Source of the DNA: Perspicuibacillus lycopersici
Lineage (GTDB): Bacteria; Bacillota; Bacilli; Bacillales; Caldibacillaceae
Assembly: GCF_025660475.1 (NCBI RefSeq)
Contig: NZ_JAOUSF010000004.1
Coordinates: forward strand, 248,001 to 312,000
Direction of reading: 5' to 3'
Length of the DNA: 64,000 nt
How positions within the stretch are numbered: position 1 is the first letter of the stretch; the number at the start of each line of letters is the position of its first letter. The notes under the pieces are model-generated. The model made no database searches and was not told where the DNA came from. It worked only from the letters and a program-made list of their open reading frames with translations. This document shows positions 59,945 through 64,000 of the stretch, one piece after another. Made by a program: the position numbers and the translations under genes.

Positions 59945-59998
59945 TTTACAATTCATTTACATTCCGTTTATATGAAGTTAATAATTTACCTCTAATAT
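59945..59998 (+). promoter_or_regulatory. PhoP boxes and -10 of the pst operon
   Basis: TTTACA (59945), TTTACA (59956), TTTATA (59967) and TTAATA (59978) recur every 11 bases, the direct-repeat form bound by Bacillus PhoP~P (TT[ACT]ACA). TAATAT (59993-59998) is a suitable -10 with no good -35, as for activated promoters. Phosphate starvation should switch on pst from here. Confidence 0.9.
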
Positions 59999-60040
59999 AA
60001 ACGTGTAAGCAAAATTAAACTCTTTAGGGGGACAAAACAG

Positions 60041-60982
60041 ATGAAGAAAATAAAGAAATTATCTCTTGCAATTCTCGTTTCAATTTTTGCTTTAGTACTA
60101 GCAGCATGTGGAAGCGGAGCGGAAGACACAAATAATAATAGTAGTAGTTCCAATGGTAATGAAGGTAATCAAGGGGAAGAAAAAACAGAAGAGCTTTCTG
60201 GTTCCATTGTAATTTCTGGTTCTTCTGCAATGCAACCGTTAGTAGCAGCTGCTGCTGAACAATTTATGGCAGAGAATCCTAAAGTAGATATTCAAGTAAA
60301 TGCTGGTGGATCTGGTACTGGATTGAGCCAAGTAGCAGAAGGTTCAGTTGATATTGGTAACTCAGACGTGTTCGCTGAAGAAAAAGAAGGTATTCCAGCA
60401 GATAAATTAGTAGACTTCAAAGTTGCTGTTGTCGGTATGACAGCTGCGGTTAACCCTAATGTAGGAATTAAAGACATTTCAAAAGCTGATTTAATTAAAG
60501 TATTTACTGGTGAAATTAAAAACTGGAAAGAGCTAGGTGGCGCTGACCAAGAAATTGTTTTAGTAAATCGTCCAGATTCCTCAGGTACTCGTGCAACATT
60601 TGTAAAATATGGATTAGATGGTGCAGAAACAGCAGAAGGAATTACAGAAGATTCTTCTAACACAGTTAAAAAGATCATTTCTGAAACTGAAGGTGCAATT
60701 GGTTATCTAGCATTTTCTTACTTTACAGATGACGCAGTGACTCCATTATCTATTGATGGTGTAGAAGCAACTGATGAAAATGTTCAAACTGGTAAATTCC
60801 CTATCTGGGCATACCAACACTCTTACACAAATGGTGAACCAGAAGGATTAGTAAAAACTTTCTTAGATTACTTGTTTAGTGATGATGTTCAAAAAACAAT
60901 TTTACCTGACCAAGGCTATCTTCCTGTAACAGATATGAAAGTTGAACGTGATGCTACAGGTGCATTATCAGATATTAAGTAA
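60041..60982 (+). CDS. pstS: Phosphate-binding lipoprotein PstS
   Basis: High-affinity phosphate receptor of the PstSCAB importer, anchored outside the membrane. The 313-residue product has a lipobox (VLAACGSG, Cys near 23), a Ser/Asn-rich linker (about 30-50), then the binding domain: SGSSAMQP and VNAGGSGTGLSQVAEG for phosphate contacts, and NRPDSSGTRATFVKY near 190. GGGGG precedes the ATG. It is the first gene after the PhoP boxes, and a hairpin separates it from pstC. Confidence 0.96.
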   Translation: MKKIKKLSLAILVSIFALVLAACGSGAEDTNNNSSSSNGNEGNQGEEKTEELSGSIVISGSSAMQPLVAAAAEQFMAENPKVDIQVNAGGSGTGLSQVAEGSVDIGNSDVFAEEKEGIPADKLVDFKVAVVGMTAAVNPNVGIKDISKADLIKVFTGEIKNWKELGGADQEIVLVNRPDSSGTRATFVKYGLDGAETAEGITEDSSNTVKKIISETEGAIGYLAFSYFTDDAVTPLSIDGVEATDENVQTGKFPIWAYQHSYTNGEPEGLVKTFLDYLFSDDVQKTILPDQGYLPVTDMKVERDATGALSDIK

Positions 60983-61022
60983 GCTGAATAAAGTTTGAAA
61001 TTAATTTCCTTTGGATAAATGT

Positions 61023-61045
61023 CTTCTTAAGAATTTTTTAAGAAG
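61023..61045 (+). terminator. Stem-loop between pstS and pstC
   Basis: CTTCTTAA (61023-61030) pairs with TTAAGAAG (61038-61045). In pst operons such a hairpin lets pstS mRNA accumulate above the rest; here it is probably a leaky terminator or 3' stabiliser. Confidence 0.65.
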
Positions 61046-61087
61046 GCTTTATCCTGTTTATTGGATGAACGGGGTGAATAAAAAGAA

Positions 61088-62008
61088 ATGAGAAATACTA
61101 CAGAATTAAGCAGTCATCGTCTATTGAAATCGAATAAAAATCGGAAAGATAGTGAATTAAAAGGAAATATTATTGTTAAATCAAGTGCAATTATTATTAT
61201 TACACTAACTATTGCGTTGACGGTGTTTTTATCGATAAAAGGGTTACAATCCTTTATTAAAAACGGAATTAATCCATGGGATTTTATAACTGGTACGAAT
61301 TGGAATCCAACATCGGAAACACCATCGTTTGGATCATTTAATTTTATATTCGGTTCTTTTGCAGTTACAATGCTTTCTGCTTTAATTGCAGCACCTCTTG
61401 GAATTGGAGGAGCTATTTTCATGACGCAAATTGCTCCAAAATGGGGAAATAAGCTGCTTCGACCTGTAATAGAGCTTTTAGTAGGCATACCATCCGTCGT
61501 TTATGGTTTTATCGGTTTATCTGTATTAGTTCCATTTATTCGTAATCATGTCGGAGGATTAGGGTTTAGTCTCCTTTCTGGAACCATTGTATTGGCTATA
61601 ATGATTTTACCTACTGTAACGTCGATTTCAACAGATGCACTAAATGCATTACCGAAAAATTTAAGAGAAGGTGCTTATGCACTAGGTGCTACAAGATGGC
61701 AGACGATTAAAAAAGTATTAATTCCTGCTGCATTACCTTCTTTACTTACAGCTATCGTTTTAGGTATGGCAAGGGCATTTGGAGAGGCGTTAGCGGTGCA
61801 AATGGTAATCGGAAATGTTAGTGATTTTCCTAATTCAATCACGGATACGGCTGCTACATTGACGACGATCATCACATTAAATATTGGACATACAACCTAT
61901 GGAAGTATTGAAAATAATACACTATGGTCACTTGGTCTAATTTTGCTAGTGATGTCCTTTATCTTTATTCTCATCATTCGATTCTTGTCATCTAGGAGGA
62001 AAATCTAA
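61088..62008 (+). CDS. pstC: Phosphate ABC permease PstC
   Basis: First membrane subunit of the phosphate importer. The 306-residue protein has six helices (first at about 30-52), the INPWDFITGTNWNPTSETPSF extracellular loop, typical of PstC, and the EAA motif LREGAYALGATRWQTIKKVL. GGGGTGAA precedes the ATG. Its stop shares one base with the pstA start region, so the two are coupled. Confidence 0.95.
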   Translation: MRNTTELSSHRLLKSNKNRKDSELKGNIIVKSSAIIIITLTIALTVFLSIKGLQSFIKNGINPWDFITGTNWNPTSETPSFGSFNFIFGSFAVTMLSALIAAPLGIGGAIFMTQIAPKWGNKLLRPVIELLVGIPSVVYGFIGLSVLVPFIRNHVGGLGFSLLSGTIVLAIMILPTVTSISTDALNALPKNLREGAYALGATRWQTIKKVLIPAALPSLLTAIVLGMARAFGEALAVQMVIGNVSDFPNSITDTAATLTTIITLNIGHTTYGSIENNTLWSLGLILLVMSFIFILIIRFLSSRRKI

Positions 62009-62895
62009 TGAATCGTAAAATAGCAGACCGTATAGCAACCATTACTTTTGTTGGATTATCAATGATTATCGTCGCCATTCTTTTATATTTATTTGCTTAT
62101 ATTATTATGAATGGCTTTTCCAAAATTTCTTGGGACTTTTTAACCTCACCATCTAGTAATATTCTTGCAGGTAGTGGAATTCGTGATCAATTGTTTAATT
62201 CCTTTTATATTTTAATCCTAACTTTAATTATTTCCGTACCATTAGGCGTTTTAGGCGGAATATATATGGCGCAATACGCGAAACCAGGAAAGCTGACGAA
62301 CTTTATCCGTTCTTGTATTGAAATGCTATCTTCTTTACCATCGATTGTAATTGGGATGTTTGGATTGTTAGTGTTTGTTAATACAACTGGCTGGGGATAT
62401 ACAATTTTCGGTGGGGCACTAACGATTGCCATTTTTAACATCCCTGTTATGGTGCGTACTTGTGAGGATGCTATCCGATCGGTGCCAAGAGAATTAAAAG
62501 AAGCGAGCTTAGCTTTAGGTATTACGCAATGGCATACGGTGAAAACAGTATTACTACCGAGTGCTTTTCCAGGTATTTTAACAGGTGTTATTTTGTCTGC
62601 TGGTCGGATTTTTGGGGAAGCAGCTGCATTGTTATATACCGCTGGATTATCTACACCAAGACTAGATTATACCAATTGGAATCCATTTGCTGATAACTCT
62701 CCGTTAAATATCTTTAGACCAGCAGAAACGCTAGCCGTTCATATTTGGAGTATTAATACGCAAGGCTTGATTCCAGATGTAACAGAAAAGGCAGCAGGTG
62801 CTTCGGCTGTATTAGTAATTAGTGTGCTCATTTTTAATCTATTGGCAAGATGGATTGGAAGCATGTATTACAAGAAAATGACAGCTACGAAATAA
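62008..62895 (+). CDS. pstA: Phosphate ABC permease PstA
   Basis: Second membrane subunit, 295 residues with six helices. ILSSL-type core reads IEMLSSLPSIVIGMFGLLVF, and the EAA loop is LKEASLALGITQWHTVKTVL. It pairs with PstC to form the channel. The ATG overlaps the pstC stop (TAATG), and AGGAGG lies just before. Note YTNWNPFADNSPLNIFR in the last extracellular loop, as in PstA. Confidence 0.95.
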   Translation: MNRKIADRIATITFVGLSMIIVAILLYLFAYIIMNGFSKISWDFLTSPSSNILAGSGIRDQLFNSFYILILTLIISVPLGVLGGIYMAQYAKPGKLTNFIRSCIEMLSSLPSIVIGMFGLLVFVNTTGWGYTIFGGALTIAIFNIPVMVRTCEDAIRSVPRELKEASLALGITQWHTVKTVLLPSAFPGILTGVILSAGRIFGEAAALLYTAGLSTPRLDYTNWNPFADNSPLNIFRPAETLAVHIWSINTQGLIPDVTEKAAGASAVLVISVLIFNLLARWIGSMYYKKMTATK

Positions 62896-62916
62896 ATGAA
62901 TTAGGATGTGAAGTAA

Positions 62917-63741
62917 ATGACGATTACAATAACCGATACAAATCAAAGCGTGTCTAATCCTACGGAGGATCAGCGTGTAGTAGATAAAGAGTATATTTTA
63001 CATGTAGAAAATTTAAATATTTATTATGGTGAAAATTGGGCGGTTCATAATGTGCAAATGGAAATAGAAAAAAATGCAGTAACTGCACTTATTGGCCCAT
63101 CTGGATGTGGAAAATCTACTTTCCTACGGAGCATTAACCGGATGAATGATATTATTCCTAACGCTCGCGCGGAAGGGGAAATATTATATGATGGAATCAA
63201 TATTTTACGAGATGATATTGATGTTGTTGCGCTAAGAAAGGAAATCGGTATGGTTTTCCAAAAACCAAATCCATTTCCAAAATCCATTTATGAAAATTTA
63301 ACACATGCCTTAAAATTTGCTGGAATTCGCAACAAGGGGAAATTAGACCAAATCGTGGAGGAAAGTCTACGGAAGGCTGCATTATGGGACGAAGTGAAGG
63401 ATCGCCTGCATCAATCCGCACTAGCATTATCGGGCGGACAACAGCAGCGATTATGTATTGCAAGGACAATCGCATTAAAACCAAGTGTTCTCTTATTGGA
63501 TGAGCCAAGCTCTGCTCTAGATCCGATATCAAACGCAAAGATTGAGGAGCTTATTTTACAGCTTAAAAAAGATTACTCCATTATTATCGTGACACATAAT
63601 ATGCATCAAGCATCAAGGGTGTCCGATAAAACGGCATTTTTCCTAAATGGAGATTTAGTGGAATATGATAGGACTTCGAAAATCTTTACGAAACCGTCCG
63701 AGAAGAAAACAGAGCAATATATTTCTGGGCAATTCGGATAA
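62917..63741 (+). CDS. pstB: Phosphate ABC ATPase PstB (first copy)
   Basis: ATPase of the phosphate importer, 274 residues: Walker [21 protein letters not shown] (the RMND that follows is diagnostic of PstB), Q-loop [15 protein letters not shown], signature LSGGQQQRL, Walker [13 protein letters not shown], and switch His [20 protein letters not shown] precedes the ATG. A second, related pstB begins 12 bases later, as in B. subtilis (pstBA/pstBB). Confidence 0.95.
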   Translation: MTITITDTNQSVSNPTEDQRVVDKEYILHVENLNIYYGENWAVHNVQMEIEKNAVTALIGPSGCGKSTFLRSINRMNDIIPNARAEGEILYDGINILRDDIDVVALRKEIGMVFQKPNPFPKSIYENLTHALKFAGIRNKGKLDQIVEESLRKAALWDEVKDRLHQSALALSGGQQQRLCIARTIALKPSVLLLDEPSSALDPISNAKIEELILQLKKDYSIIIVTHNMHQASRVSDKTAFFLNGDLVEYDRTSKIFTKPSEKKTEQYISGQFG

Positions 63742-63752
63742 GGAGGACAATA

Positions 63753-64000
63753 ATGGAAACGAACGTATTAACAAAAAGTGAATTAATATTCTCTGTGAAT
63801 GATTTAAATCTATGGTACGGCGAAACCTATGCATTGAAAAATATTAATATGGAAATAGAAAAAAATAAAGTTACCGCAATTATCGGCCCATCTGGATGTG
63901 GAAAATCTACGTTTGTAAAAACATTGAATCTCATGGTTAATACGACACCAAATGTAAAAATATCTGGTGAAATTATGTTTCGTGGAGAAAATTTAATTAC
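63753..64000 (+). CDS. pstB: Phosphate ABC ATPase PstB (second copy), cut by the window end
   Basis: The visible 82 codons read [38 protein letters not shown], then Walker [21 protein letters not shown]. It is a PstB paralogue, with LNLMV instead of the INRMN of the first copy. AAGGAGG lies eight bases before ATG 63753. The rest of the gene is outside the window. Confidence 0.92.
   Translation, partial: METNVLTKSELIFSVNDLNLWYGETYALKNINMEIEKNKVTAIIGPSGCGKSTFVKTLNLMVNTTPNVKISGEIMFRGENLI

Overview
The window is chromosomal DNA from a low-GC, endospore-forming member of the Bacillales (Bacillaceae or Planococcaceae). The evidence is the spore-cortex deacetylase PdaA, spore-surface proteins of the SPOCS/CsxC type, Zur, PyrR, PhoP and NsrR sites of the Bacillus kind, an LtaS-family enzyme, strong AAGGAGG ribosome-binding sites, and dispersed repeats typical of this group. 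There is no rRNA operon, no normal tRNA, no prophage and no transposase gene.

Layout. 1-5.7 kb: a frameshifted acetyltransferase, an XRE regulator with a helical-repeat tail, a DUF3231 gene paired with a small membrane protein, pdaA, and a free-standing ClpX-type zinc finger. 5.8-10.3 kb: a two-component system followed by an ABC transporter with two ABC-2 permeases, resembling peptide-antibiotic resistance modules. 10.5-17 kb: a 23S rRNA uridine methyltransferase, a phosphotransferase-like protein, a 23-residue membrane peptide, a PadR/acetylesterase operon with very clear operators, and a LacI-family regulator. 17-21 kb: a 3-hydroxyacyl-CoA dehydrogenase and a duplicated divergent pair of predicted spore-surface genes. 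21-25.7 kb: a DIP1984-family gene followed by a tRNA-like RNA, a second DnaN clamp, and a Zur-controlled zinc GTPase with zinc-independent L33. 26-31 kb: an LTA-synthase-family protein and codBA behind a PyrR attenuator.

33-50 kb is a cell- or spore-surface region. It holds a subtilase, a small beta-rich protein, an APS kinase, a predicted UDP-N-acetyl-6-deoxy-L-hexosamine pathway (2-epimerase, 4,6-dehydratase, RmlD-like reductase, further SDR), a sulfotransferase-like protein, four glycosyltransferases (one fused to a LamG-like domain), a coiled-coil protein, two unknown proteins, a JAMM peptidase and a large Cys-rich spore-coat-like protein. Together they suggest a sulfated amino-sugar glycan placed on the spore surface; no flippase or polymerase is present. 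50-64 kb: a SEC-C protein, a MscS channel, a fused dipeptide permease, a short-chain dehydrogenase with a cre site, hmp/nsrR with two NsrR sites, and the PhoP-controlled pst operon running off the right end.

The most unusual signal is non-coding. Two arrays of about 20 imperfect palindromes (near 30.9-31.9 kb and 56.8-57.9 kb) each have an exact 52-bp period with no indels across the core. They differ in sequence but share layout and the TCAAAAGGAAA arm. Both lie between convergent genes, as do two copies of a terminal-inverted-repeat element (17.0-17.2 and 43.4-43.6 kb). The second standout is the tRNA-like RNA directly downstream of the DIP1984 gene.
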